DNA of 64,000 nt from Modicisalibacter sp033446685. GTDB lineage: Bacteria; Pseudomonadota; Gammaproteobacteria; Pseudomonadales; Halomonadaceae. Below are positions 9,029-16,431 of this stretch, in pieces. A program made the position numbers and the translations under genes. The stretch's first letter is position 1; each line of letters begins with the position of its first letter. The stretch covers positions 3,826-67,825 of the forward strand of contig NZ_JAWQLY010000016.1 in assembly GCF_033446685.1 (NCBI RefSeq), written 5' to 3'. The notes beneath the pieces were generated by a model. That model saw nothing but the letters and a program-made list of their open reading frames with translations. It was not told where the DNA came from and did not search any database.

Positions 9029-10479
9029 CGCAACTCTCCCATTCGCCTCTCGACGAGGCCATAACCACCTTACTCGCCCCCGGCGGCCTGGATGCCGCGG
9101 CGCTCGAACCGGGCCTGGAACACGCCCTGGGACCGGGCATCGATTATGCCGACCTGTACTTTCAACGCAGCTGGCAGGAGAACTGGGTCCTCGAGGACGG
9201 CGAGGTCAAGGACGCCAGCTTCAATATCGACGGTGGCGTCGGCGTACGCGCTCTGGCCGGGGAAAAGACCGGTTTCGCCTACTCCAATCAGATTACCGCC
9301 GATGCGCTGGCCGAGGCCGGGCGCACCGCTTCGGGAATCGCGCGTAGCGGCTCGCGGCTCGCGCGGGTACCTGTGCAGATCGCCTCGACGACCCAGCGCT
9401 ATGCCGGCATCGATCCGCTATCGGGGCTTTCCGCGGAAGACAAGATCGCCATGCTCAAGCAGGCCGATCGCATCGCCCGCGCCGCCGACCCCAGCATCAC
9501 CCAGGTCAGCGCCTCGTTGAGCGGCGTCCATGAAGTGGTGCTGGTGCGGGCCAGCGATGGCACGCTTGCTGCGGACATTCGCCCGCTGGTGCGTTTCAAC
9601 GTCAGCGTCATCGCCATGCGCAACGGTCGCCGCGAGCGCGGCAGTGCCGGCGGTGGCGGACGCTACGCGATGTCGCGGCTGCGTGACGAGAACGTCGCCG
9701 AGCGCTATGCCAAGGAAGCCGTGCGCCAGGCGCTGGTCAACCTCGAGGCGGTCGATGCGCCGGCCGGGCAGTTGCCGGTGGTGCTGGGCGCCGGCTGGCC
9801 GGGTATCCTGCTCCACGAGGCGGTGGGCCATGGCCTGGAGGGTGATTTCAATCGCAAGGGCAGCTCGGCGTTCGCCGGACGTATCGGCCAGCAGGTCGCC
9901 GCGAAGGGAGTGACCGTGGTCGACGACGCCACGCTCGCCGATCGTCGCGGTTCGATGTCGATCGACGACGAGGGTACGCCAGGCGCCTATACGCCACTGA
10001 TCGAGGACGGCATCCTCACCGGCTACATGCAGGACAAGCTCAATGCGCGGCTCATGGGCATGAGTCCGACCGGCAACGCGCGTCGCGAATCCTACGCGCA
10101 CATGCCGATGCCGCGGATGTCCAATACCTACATGCTGGCCGGCCAGGACGATCCCGACGACATCGTCAAGAGCGTCAAGCGCGGCATCTACGCGGTCAGC
10201 TTCAGCGGTGGGCAGGTCGACATCACTTCCGGGAAATTCGTGTTCGCGGCCAGCGAGGCCTACCTGATCGAGGATGGTCGCATCACCGCGCCGGTCAAGG
10301 GCGCGACGCTGATCGGCAATGGCCCCGAGGCGATGGGTCGTGTGTCAATGATCGGCAACGACATGCAGTTGGACAGCGGTATCGGCGTCTGCGGCAAGGA
10401 GGGCCAGGGCGTGCCGGTGGGCGTCGGCCAGCCGACGCTGAAACTAGACGAGCTGACCGTCGGCGGCACGCAATCGTGA
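9025..10479 (+). CDS. tldD: Metalloprotease TldD
   Basis: Catalytic subunit of the TldD-TldE (PmbA) heterodimeric zinc protease, which trims small modified or unfolded peptides (microcin B17 and CcdA in E. coli). The 484-residue protein has the zinc motif HEAVGH at residues 264-269, followed by the conserved GLEGDFNRKGSSAFAGRIG segment and a Gly-rich C-terminus. Its partner pmbA lies only 0.7 kb downstream, separated by the divergent darP; in E. coli the two are far apart. ATGA overlap with yhdP. Confidence 0.96.
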   Translation: MTQLSHSPLDEAITTLLAPGGLDAAALEPGLEHALGPGIDYADLYFQRSWQENWVLEDGEVKDASFNIDGGVGVRALAGEKTGFAYSNQITADALAEAGRTASGIARSGSRLARVPVQIASTTQRYAGIDPLSGLSAEDKIAMLKQADRIARAADPSITQVSASLSGVHEVVLVRASDGTLAADIRPLVRFNVSVIAMRNGRRERGSAGGGGRYAMSRLRDENVAERYAKEAVRQALVNLEAVDAPAGQLPVVLGAGWPGILLHEAVGHGLEGDFNRKGSSAFAGRIGQQVAAKGVTVVDDATLADRRGSMSIDDEGTPGAYTPLIEDGILTGYMQDKLNARLMGMSPTGNARRESYAHMPMPRMSNTYMLAGQDDPDDIVKSVKRGIYAVSFSGGQVDITSGKFVFAASEAYLIEDGRITAPVKGATLIGNGPEAMGRVSMIGNDMQLDSGIGVCGKEGQGVPVGVGQPTLKLDELTVGGTQS

Positions 10480-10489
10480 ATGAACGTGC

Positions 10490-10592
10490 CTGCGCTCGCT
10501 CATGCGGTGTTGAACATCGGCTCGGCATGCTCATTTACAAACTTGTAAACTCCGCTGCCTCGCCGCCGTTCGCCTTGCCTGAGCATCGCTCG
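10490..10592. repeat. Palindromic intergenic repeat, copy A (downstream of tldD)
   Basis: About 103 nt that match a second copy at 12551-12652. Shared blocks, in the same order and spacing, are CTGCGCTCG, ATGCTCATTTACA, GTAAACTCCGCT, GCCTTG, CTGA and TCGCTCG. The centre holds the inverted repeat TTTACA/TGTAAA around a short loop. This copy is more diverged and lacks the long outer arms seen in copy B. It fills the space between the tldD stop and the darP stop, which are convergent, so it could also serve as a transcription barrier. Confidence 0.7.
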
Positions 10593-10617
10593 GCTACGTC
10601 CCGCGGGCATAGCACTA

Positions 10618-11124
10618 TTAAATGCTAGCGGTATCGCGGATCAGTTGAAACAGCTTGCGGGCGTTGGTCGGCGGTTTGCCACGCTGGCGTTCGCTCTGTG
10701 CATTGCGAATCAACTGGCGAAGCGCCTGACGGTCGACGTGGGGGTATTCGGCGATGAAGGCCTCGAGCGTCTCGGCTTCGCCTTCGACCAGCCGATCGCG
10801 CCACTGCTCGAGACGGTGAAAGGCATGATCGCGGCGCAGTTTTTCCTGCTCGAATTCGGCGAAGACGGCCTGGATGGCGTCGATGTCCTCGCGGCGCATG
10901 ACCTTGCCGACATATTGCATGTGCCGGCGTCGCCCCTCGTGGGAACGGATACGTGAGGTTTCCTCGACCGCCGCGAGCATGTCCTCGGACAGCGGTAGTC
11001 GGGCACGTTGCGGGGCGGGCAGTGCGATGATCTTTTCGCCCAGCGCCTGCAGCGCCAGCATTTCGCGTTTGAGTTGGGACTTGCTCGGCCGTTCGGGAAG
11101 ATCGGCGGGGGACTCGAATGACAT
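10618..11124 (-). CDS. darP: Ribosome-associated 50S assembly factor DarP (YjgA)
   Basis: A 168-residue charged, mostly helical protein of the DUF615/YjgA family, which binds late 50S ribosomal precursors. Recognised by SKSQLKREMLALQALGEKI near the N-terminus, RIRSHEGRRRHMQYVGKVMR in the middle and RKLFQLIRD at the C-terminus. The start chosen (MSFESPADLPERPSKS) fits the family length; a longer open frame upstream to 11388 overlaps pmbA and has no family similarity. It is divergent from pmbA with only 67 nt between starts. Confidence 0.92.
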   Translation of the reverse strand: MSFESPADLPERPSKSQLKREMLALQALGEKIIALPAPQRARLPLSEDMLAAVEETSRIRSHEGRRRHMQYVGKVMRREDIDAIQAVFAEFEQEKLRRDHAFHRLEQWRDRLVEGEAETLEAFIAEYPHVDRQALRQLIRNAQSERQRGKPPTNARKLFQLIRDTASI

Positions 11125-11191
11125 GCCATTTCCATAAGCATTTGGGAGGTTGGCGCAGTATACCAGCCAGCCTTCGGACAAGGAGACCAAC

Positions 11192-12532
11192 ATGACACAG
11201 GCTTTCGATGCGACCGCACAGCAAGCGCTGCTGGAATCGCGTGCGGCCGCCGCGCTCGAGCAGGCCCGCGAGGCGGGCGCCGACGCCTGCGAGGTGGGCG
11301 CCAGCGTCGACCAGGGGATCAATGTCAGCGTGCGCCTGGGCGAGGTCGAGACGGTGGAACTGGCGCGTGACCAGGGCATCGCGCTCACCGTCTACGTGGG
11401 TAGCCGCAAGGGCAGCGCCTCGTCGTCGGACGCCAGCGAGGCGTCTATCCGCGCGCTGGTCGAAAAGGCCCTGACGATCGCCCGGCAGACCGGCGAGGAC
11501 CCGGCGTCCGGCCTGGCCGACAAGGCGCTGATGGCCACCGACCTGCCGGATCTGAAGGTGCACCATCCGTGGCGCTTGACGACCGATCAGGCGATCGAGA
11601 TGGCGCTGGCCTGCGAACAGGCCGGGCGCGGCGTGTCGGGTATCAGCAATTCCGAAGGCGCCGAGCTGTCGAGCGGCGAAGGCGTGCGGGTCTACGCCAA
11701 CAGTCACGGCTTCATGGGCAGCCAGCGTGGCAGTCGGCATTCGCTGTCATGCATGCTGATCGCCCAGGATGAGCAGGGCATGCAGCGCGACTACGATTAT
11801 TCCAGCGAGCGCGATCCGGCCAAGTTGGCGTCGCCCGAAGCGATTGGCCGGCGTGCCGCCGAGCGCACGCTGCGGCGCCTCGGCGCCAAGCGTCCCGCGA
11901 CCGGGCGCATGCCGGTGATGTTCGCCCCGGAACTGGCCGGCGGACTGATCGGGCACTTCTTGAGTGCCATCGCCGGTGGCGCGCTCTACCGTGACGCATC
12001 GTTTCTCTGCGACAGCCTCGGCGAGTCGCTGTTTCCCGAGTGGCTGTCACTTCAGGAGAAGCCGCGCGAGATCGGTGCAATGGCGAGTTCACCCTTCGAC
12101 AACGATGGGGTCTATACCCGCGACAACGTCTATGTCGAGCAGGGGCGGATCTCCAGCTATATGCTCTCCGCCTACAGTGCGCGGCGACTCGGCATGACGA
12201 CGACCGGCAATGCCGGCGGCGCGCGTAACGTTCGGCTGGATGCCCCGCTGAACACACCCGAAGCGCTGCTGGCGCGGATGGGTAACGGGGTGGTGGTGAC
12301 CGAGTTGATGGGCCAGGGGGTCAACAGCGTGACCGGTGACTATTCGCGCGGGGCGGCCGGCTTCTGGGTCGAGAACGGCCAGCTGCAGTATCCGGTCGAG
12401 GAGTTCACCATCGCCGGCAACCTGCGCAGCATGTTCGGTAACCTGCTTGGGGTGGGCGACGACATCGATACCCGCGGCAGCGTGCATACTGGCAGTTGGC
12501 TGATCGACGACATGATGGTGGCTGGCGGCTAG
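11192..12532 (+). CDS. pmbA: Metalloprotease subunit PmbA/TldE
   Basis: Non-catalytic partner of TldD in the heterodimeric peptide protease. The 446-residue protein has the family fold (GVNSVTGDYSRGAAGFWVENG near the C-terminus) but no HExxxH; the equivalent region reads LAGGLIGHFLSAIAGGALY. The ATG at 11192 follows AAGGAGACC at 11180-11188, so the longer frame from 11150 is not used. It lies divergent from darP and is followed by repeat copy B. Confidence 0.95.
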   Translation: MTQAFDATAQQALLESRAAAALEQAREAGADACEVGASVDQGINVSVRLGEVETVELARDQGIALTVYVGSRKGSASSSDASEASIRALVEKALTIARQTGEDPASGLADKALMATDLPDLKVHHPWRLTTDQAIEMALACEQAGRGVSGISNSEGAELSSGEGVRVYANSHGFMGSQRGSRHSLSCMLIAQDEQGMQRDYDYSSERDPAKLASPEAIGRRAAERTLRRLGAKRPATGRMPVMFAPELAGGLIGHFLSAIAGGALYRDASFLCDSLGESLFPEWLSLQEKPREIGAMASSPFDNDGVYTRDNVYVEQGRISSYMLSAYSARRLGMTTTGNAGGARNVRLDAPLNTPEALLARMGNGVVVTELMGQGVNSVTGDYSRGAAGFWVENGQLQYPVEEFTIAGNLRSMFGNLLGVGDDIDTRGSVHTGSWLIDDMMVAGG

Positions 12533-12534
12533 GC

Positions 12535-12674
12535 ATTGTCTGAAAACTGTCTGCGCTCGGCCATACTGCGTTAAAAATCAGCTTAAAATGCTCATTTACA
12601 CCCCGTAAACTCCGCTTTTTCGCTGATTTTTGCCTTGTCTGACCTTCGCTCGTCGACTTTTCAGACAGTGCCTA
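12535..12674. repeat. Palindromic intergenic repeat, copy B, with terminal inverted repeats (MITE- or REP-like)
   Basis: About 140 nt in the gap between pmbA and mgtE. The outer ends are imperfect inverted repeats: CTAGGCATTGTCTGAAAA on the left and the complement of TTTTCAGACAGTGCCTAG on the right. Inside are a second inverted pair (AAAAATCAGC / GCTGATTTTT) and a third (TTTAC / GTAAA around ACCCC). The core 12551-12652 matches copy A at 10490-10592. The nested symmetry can fold into one long hairpin. No ORF lies inside. This looks like a mobile or once-mobile short palindromic element family. Confidence 0.75.
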
Positions 12675-12704
12675 GGTGAGTGAGCGACGAACAGCGATGC
12701 TGAC

Positions 12705-12743
12705 GCTCGTAGCTCGTAGCTCGTAGCTCGTAGCTCGTAGCTC
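12705..12743. repeat. 7-bp tandem repeat GCTCGTA, 5.6 units
   Basis: Five perfect head-to-tail copies of GCTCGTA (12705-12739) followed by GCTC. The last two bases overlap the mgtE stop codon (complement of 12742-12744). Because the unit is not a multiple of three and the array sits at the end of the gene, slippage could in principle change the array length without affecting the protein. Confidence 0.9.
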
Positions 12744-14097
12744 AAAGATAAAACACCGTCGCCAGGCCGAGGAAGGCCATGAAGCCGATCACGTCGGTGA
12801 CGGTGGTCAGGATCACGTTGCCGGACAGCGCCGGGTCGATGTTGAGCTTCTTGAGCGCGACGGGCAGCAGGGTGCCGCAGAGCGCGGCGACCAGCAGGTT
12901 GATGACGATCGCCGCCGCGATGATGGCGCCCAGCGTCAGGTCGTCGAACCAGACCACGGCGATGGCTGCGATCACCAATGCCCAGAGCAGGCCGTTGAGC
13001 ACACTGACGATCAGCTCGCGGCTGAGCAGCCAGCGCACGTTGCTGCCCGAGACATGGCCGAGGGCGATGCCGCGGATCAGTACCGTCAGCGTCTGTGAGC
13101 CGGCGATGCCGCCCATGCTGGCGACGATCGGCATCAATACCGCGAGGGCGGTGACGCGTTGAATGGTGCCCTCGAACAGCCCGATCACCGCAGCCGCCAT
13201 GAACGCGGTAATCAGGTTGACGCCCAGCCAGACCGCCCGCCGCCGACTGGTCCGCCAGGCCGGGGCGAAGGTGTCCTCCTCGTCGTCGAGACCCGCCATG
13301 CTCATCACCTGGTGCTCGGCGTTCTCGCGAATCACGTCGACCACATCGTCGATGGTGATCCGCCCCAGCAGGTGGCCATCGGTCCCCACCACCGGCGCCG
13401 AAACCAGGTCGAACTTCTCGAACAGCTTGGCGACGTCGCTCTCGCCGGTCATCGCCGCAATGCTGACCATGTCGGTATCCATCACTTCGCGGACCAGCAT
13501 CGACGGGTCGGAAACCAGCAGGCGGTTGATCGGCAGGCTGCCGATCAGCTTGTCGCCGCGGGTGACCACCAGCAGCGTGTCGGTGGTGTCCGGCAAGCGC
13601 TCGTGGCGGCGCAGGTAGCGCAGTACTACATCCAGCGTGATGTCCGGGCGGATCGTCACCGCGTCGGTGTTCATCAGACCACCGGCGGTATCCTCGGGGT
13701 AGGCGAGGACGGTCTCCAGACGCTGGCGCTCCTGAGCCTCCATCGAGGCCAGCACTTCCAGGGTGACGGTATTGGGCAGGCGCTGCAGCAGGTCGGCCAG
13801 GTCGTCGACGTCGAGTCTCTCGGTCGCCGAGACCAGCTGCTGGGTATCCATGCGGTTGAGGAAGACCGTCTGGATATCGTCGTTGAGATACTGCAGGACG
13901 TCGCCCTGCAGCTCGGAATCGACCAGTTCCCAGAGGACCTCGCGTTCGCGCGGCGGGGTCGATTCGAGCAGATGAGCGACGTCGACCGGCGCCAGGCCGC
14001 GGTTGAGCATGCGCCGAACCTGGTCCAGGGCGCCATTTTCCAAGGCTTCGTTGAGCCGATCGAGGCGGGGCTGCAGTCGCTGTGGGTTCTGGCTCAT
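12742..14097 (-). CDS. mgtE: Magnesium transporter MgtE
   Basis: Homodimeric Mg2+ channel of the inner membrane, gated by cytoplasmic Mg2+ binding. The 451 residues split into an N-terminal superhelical domain (about 1-135, with LADLLQRLP), a pair of CBS domains (about 136-260) and five membrane helices (about 290-451) with the conserved MPIVASMGGIAGSQTLTV pore region. AAGGACG precedes the ATG. It stands alone on the minus strand, bounded by the 7-bp repeat and by its own promoter. Confidence 0.96.
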   Translation of the reverse strand: MSQNPQRLQPRLDRLNEALENGALDQVRRMLNRGLAPVDVAHLLESTPPREREVLWELVDSELQGDVLQYLNDDIQTVFLNRMDTQQLVSATERLDVDDLADLLQRLPNTVTLEVLASMEAQERQRLETVLAYPEDTAGGLMNTDAVTIRPDITLDVVLRYLRRHERLPDTTDTLLVVTRGDKLIGSLPINRLLVSDPSMLVREVMDTDMVSIAAMTGESDVAKLFEKFDLVSAPVVGTDGHLLGRITIDDVVDVIRENAEHQVMSMAGLDDEEDTFAPAWRTSRRRAVWLGVNLITAFMAAAVIGLFEGTIQRVTALAVLMPIVASMGGIAGSQTLTVLIRGIALGHVSGSNVRWLLSRELIVSVLNGLLWALVIAAIAVVWFDDLTLGAIIAAAIVINLLVAALCGTLLPVALKKLNIDPALSGNVILTTVTDVIGFMAFLGLATVFYL

Positions 14098-14139
14098 GGC
14101 TGTCGGCGTCCTTGATCGCCCCGCATCGCGGTGGGCGTC

Positions 14140-14148
14140 ATTCTATCA
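14140..14148 (-). promoter_or_regulatory. Extended -10 promoter for mgtE
   Basis: On the minus strand the sequence reads TGATAGAAT, a TGn-extended -10 (TAGAAT) about 43 nt before the mgtE ATG. No good -35 is seen at the usual distance, consistent with an extended -10 type. Confidence 0.45.
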
Positions 14149-14215
14149 TCGTGGCCGGACCCGAAGGGCAGCGATCCGTTGCGCGGCATGAGGGGAGGCG
14201 CCCGCCGACGGACGC

Positions 14216-14485
14216 CTAGGCATCCTCTTCGAAGCGTGCCGCGAACAACGCCTCGAGCGCATCGAGTGCTTGTATGGCCTGGGGGCCCTCGGCTTCGACG
14301 GTCAGCCGGCTGCCGCAGGGCGCGGCGAGCATCAGCAGTGACATGATGTTGGCGGCATCGCCGCTGCGGTCCAGGTGATGGACGGTGACCCTGGCCTCGT
14401 AACCCTGGCAGCACTGAACCAGCTTGGTCGCGGCGCGGGCATGCAGGCCGCGCTTGTTGATCAGCGTCAGCTCACGCTGTGGCAT
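14216..14485 (-). CDS. ptsO: Phosphocarrier NPr of the nitrogen PTS (HPr-like)
   Basis: An 89-residue HPr-family protein that passes phosphate from EI-Ntr (PtsP) to EIIA-Ntr (PtsN). The phosphorylated residue is H15 in NKRGLHARAATKL. The regulatory-site region reads NIMSLLMLAAPCGS. The start overlaps the end of rapZ by 14 nt, so the genes are translationally coupled. It is the last gene of the rpoN-hpf-ptsN-rapZ-ptsO block. Confidence 0.94.
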   Translation of the reverse strand: MPQRELTLINKRGLHARAATKLVQCCQGYEARVTVHHLDRSGDAANIMSLLMLAAPCGSRLTVEAEGPQAIQALDALEALFAARFEEDA

Positions 14486-15362
14486 CGGCGGCCCCCACGG
14501 CGGCGTGGATACCCAGTTCCCGATGGCGAATTCGCACGCGGTAACGGCCGGTGAAATGCCGCGCCAAGCGTTCGGTCAGATAGACCGAGCGATGCTGGCC
14601 GCCGGTACAGCCGATCGCCACCGTCAGATAGCTGCGATTGCTGGCGCGGTAGGCGGGCAACCAGCGCTCGAGCCAGTCGCGGATGTCGTCGGCCATGGCG
14701 CCGACATCCGGATAATCCTCGAGGAAAGTCACGATCTCGGCATCCCGGCCGTTGAACGGACGCAGCCGCGGGTCCCAGTAGGGATTGGGCAGGCAGCGGG
14801 CGTCGAAGACGGTATCGGCGTCGAGCGGCACCCCGCGCTTGAAGCCGAATGACTCGAAGGTCAGCGTGAGCTGTTCGCTGGTATGGTGGGCGACCTGCTC
14901 GGCGATGCGCCCGCGCAGGTCGTGGACCGAGAGCTGCGAGGTGTCCATGACCAGGTCGGCCAGATCTCGGATGCCCGACAGCGCGTTCTCCTCGGACTCG
15001 ATCGCCTCGGCCAGGGTCATCTGGCTATTGCGGGTCAGCGGATGGCGGCGGCGGGTTGCCGAGTAGCGCTCGAGCAGGATCTTGTCCTCGGCTGTCAGGT
15101 AGACCACCTGACAATCGATGCCACGCTTGCGAACGGCCTCGAGCTGCGTGGGGAAACGTTCGAGGGCCATGGGCAGGTTGCGTGCATCGATGCTGACCGC
15201 GACGCTGGCGCGCTTGCTGTCGGCCTGCTGGAGTTCATCGATCAGCGCATCGAGGAGCATCGCCGGCAGGTTGTCGATGGCGTAGAAGCCCAAGTCCTCG
15301 AGCGCCTGCAGGGCGATCGACTTGCCGGATCCGGAGCGGCCACTGATGATCACGAGTTGCAT
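14472..15362 (-). CDS. rapZ: RNase adapter protein RapZ
   Basis: Nucleotide- and RNA-binding protein that in enterobacteria delivers the small RNA GlmZ to RNase E and so controls GlmS and amino-sugar supply to the wall. The 296-residue protein has a Walker A loop GRSGSGKS at residues 8-15, the Walker B-like region VYLTAEDKILLERYSATRRR, and the C-terminal CTGGQHRSVYL segment. It is placed between ptsN and ptsO. Whether a GlmZ-type RNA exists in this organism cannot be seen here. Confidence 0.95.
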   Translation of the reverse strand: MQLVIISGRSGSGKSIALQALEDLGFYAIDNLPAMLLDALIDELQQADSKRASVAVSIDARNLPMALERFPTQLEAVRKRGIDCQVVYLTAEDKILLERYSATRRRHPLTRNSQMTLAEAIESEENALSGIRDLADLVMDTSQLSVHDLRGRIAEQVAHHTSEQLTLTFESFGFKRGVPLDADTVFDARCLPNPYWDPRLRPFNGRDAEIVTFLEDYPDVGAMADDIRDWLERWLPAYRASNRSYLTVAIGCTGGQHRSVYLTERLARHFTGRYRVRIRHRELGIHAAVGAADATA

Positions 15363-15448
15363 GGGGCGGCTCCCTTTTCACGGTGAGTCACGAGTCGGTC
15401 ATGTGACGTGGCATAAGCCAGGCCCGCGATGCATCGAGGCCTATGAAG

Positions 15449-15946
15449 CTACTTGGCTTGCCGGGGCGAGGCGCCGGTGCCGTCATCGAGGGCGTGGATG
15501 GCCTGGATGAGTGCGTCGTAGAGTTCGCGCTGGCTGGCACTGTGGCGCAGCCGACTGCGGGTCTCGGCGTCGTTCATGATGCCTGCGACCTGGGCGAGCA
15601 GTGCCAGGTGGGTGTCGTCGGCCTCTTCGGGCACCAGCAACACGAACACCAGATCCACCGGTTCGCCATCGACCGCATCGAAATCGATCGGTTCCTGAAG
15701 CTTGAGGAAGCCTGCTACCGGTGCCTTGCAATGGGGGTTGCGGGCATGGGGGATGGCCACGCCATTGCCGATGCCGGTACTTCCCAGGCGTTCGCGTCCG
15801 ATCAGCCGGCTGAACACCTCCTGGCTGTCTAGGCTAGGGGTGTTCTGGGCGATGAAGGTGCTGAAGAACTCAAGCACGCGCTTCTTGCTCCCCCCGGGCA
15901 CGGCAAACAGGGTGCGTTCGGGGGGCAGTATGGCTTCCAATGTCAT
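15449..15946 (-). CDS. ptsN: Nitrogen regulatory EIIA protein PtsN
   Basis: EIIA-Ntr, the regulatory end of the nitrogen PTS, which controls potassium uptake and other targets by its phosphorylation state. The 165-residue PTS EIIA type-2 domain has the phospho-acceptor H67 in GVAIPHARNPHC. It lies 9 nt after hpf and 86 nt before rapZ. Confidence 0.95.
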   Translation of the reverse strand: MTLEAILPPERTLFAVPGGSKKRVLEFFSTFIAQNTPSLDSQEVFSRLIGRERLGSTGIGNGVAIPHARNPHCKAPVAGFLKLQEPIDFDAVDGEPVDLVFVLLVPEEADDTHLALLAQVAGIMNDAETRSRLRHSASQRELYDALIQAIHALDDGTGASPRQAK

Positions 15947-15955
15947 GATAGGGAG

Positions 15956-16264
15956 TTAGCGGGCACCGGCGCCTTGCGCGCGAGCCTGAGCCTTTTCCTT
16001 GTGTTTGACGAGTTGGCGGTCGAGCTTGTCGGCCAGGGCATCAATGGCGGCATACATGTCGCCGTTTTCGGCTTCGGCATGCAAGTCAGCACCCGCTGCG
16101 TGAAGCGTGCAGGCCGCCTGCTGGCGTTCCTTCTCGACCGAGAGCGTTACCTGCACGGTGGTGATGTTGTCGTAGTGGCGTTCCAGCCGCATCAACTTCT
16201 CGTTGACATAGTCACGCAATGCATCCGTCAGTTCGACGTGATGGCCGGTGATGTTGGCTTGCAT
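15956..16264 (-). CDS. hpf: Ribosome hibernation promoting factor (short form)
   Basis: A 102-residue HPF/YfiA-family protein that binds the 30S decoding centre and helps form 100S ribosome dimers in stationary phase. It starts MQANITGHHVELTDALRDYV and has KLMRLERHYDNITTVQVTL. It lacks the C-terminal dimerisation domain of long HPF, so a partner such as RMF would be needed for 100S particles. AAGGAACGTGCC precedes the ATG. It follows rpoN after 167 nt that contain its own probable promoter. Confidence 0.94.
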   Translation of the reverse strand: MQANITGHHVELTDALRDYVNEKLMRLERHYDNITTVQVTLSVEKERQQAACTLHAAGADLHAEAENGDMYAAIDALADKLDRQLVKHKEKAQARAQGAGAR

Positions 16265-16295
16265 GGCACGTTCCTTTTCGACGAGTGGTGGCTCG

Positions 16296-16322
16296 ATTGT
16301 AACCCTTTTTGCAGCTTAGCAA
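16296..16322 (-). promoter_or_regulatory. Candidate sigma-70 promoter of hpf
   Basis: On the minus strand TTGCTA (complement of 16317-16322) is followed after 15 nt by TACAAT (complement of 16296-16301), about 32 nt before the hpf ATG. The spacing is slightly short. Placed in the 167-nt gap behind rpoN, it could drive hpf-ptsN-rapZ-ptsO independently of rpoN. Confidence 0.45.
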
Positions 16323-16431
16323 ACCCCTTGTGGGATGGCGGCCACACGCGTCGCTTTTCGCGAGCTGAGGGCGTAAAAATCGACGTTCCGAGGTGGCGGG
16401 GCGTGGCACGTTCCGTGTGCCGGAAGAGACT

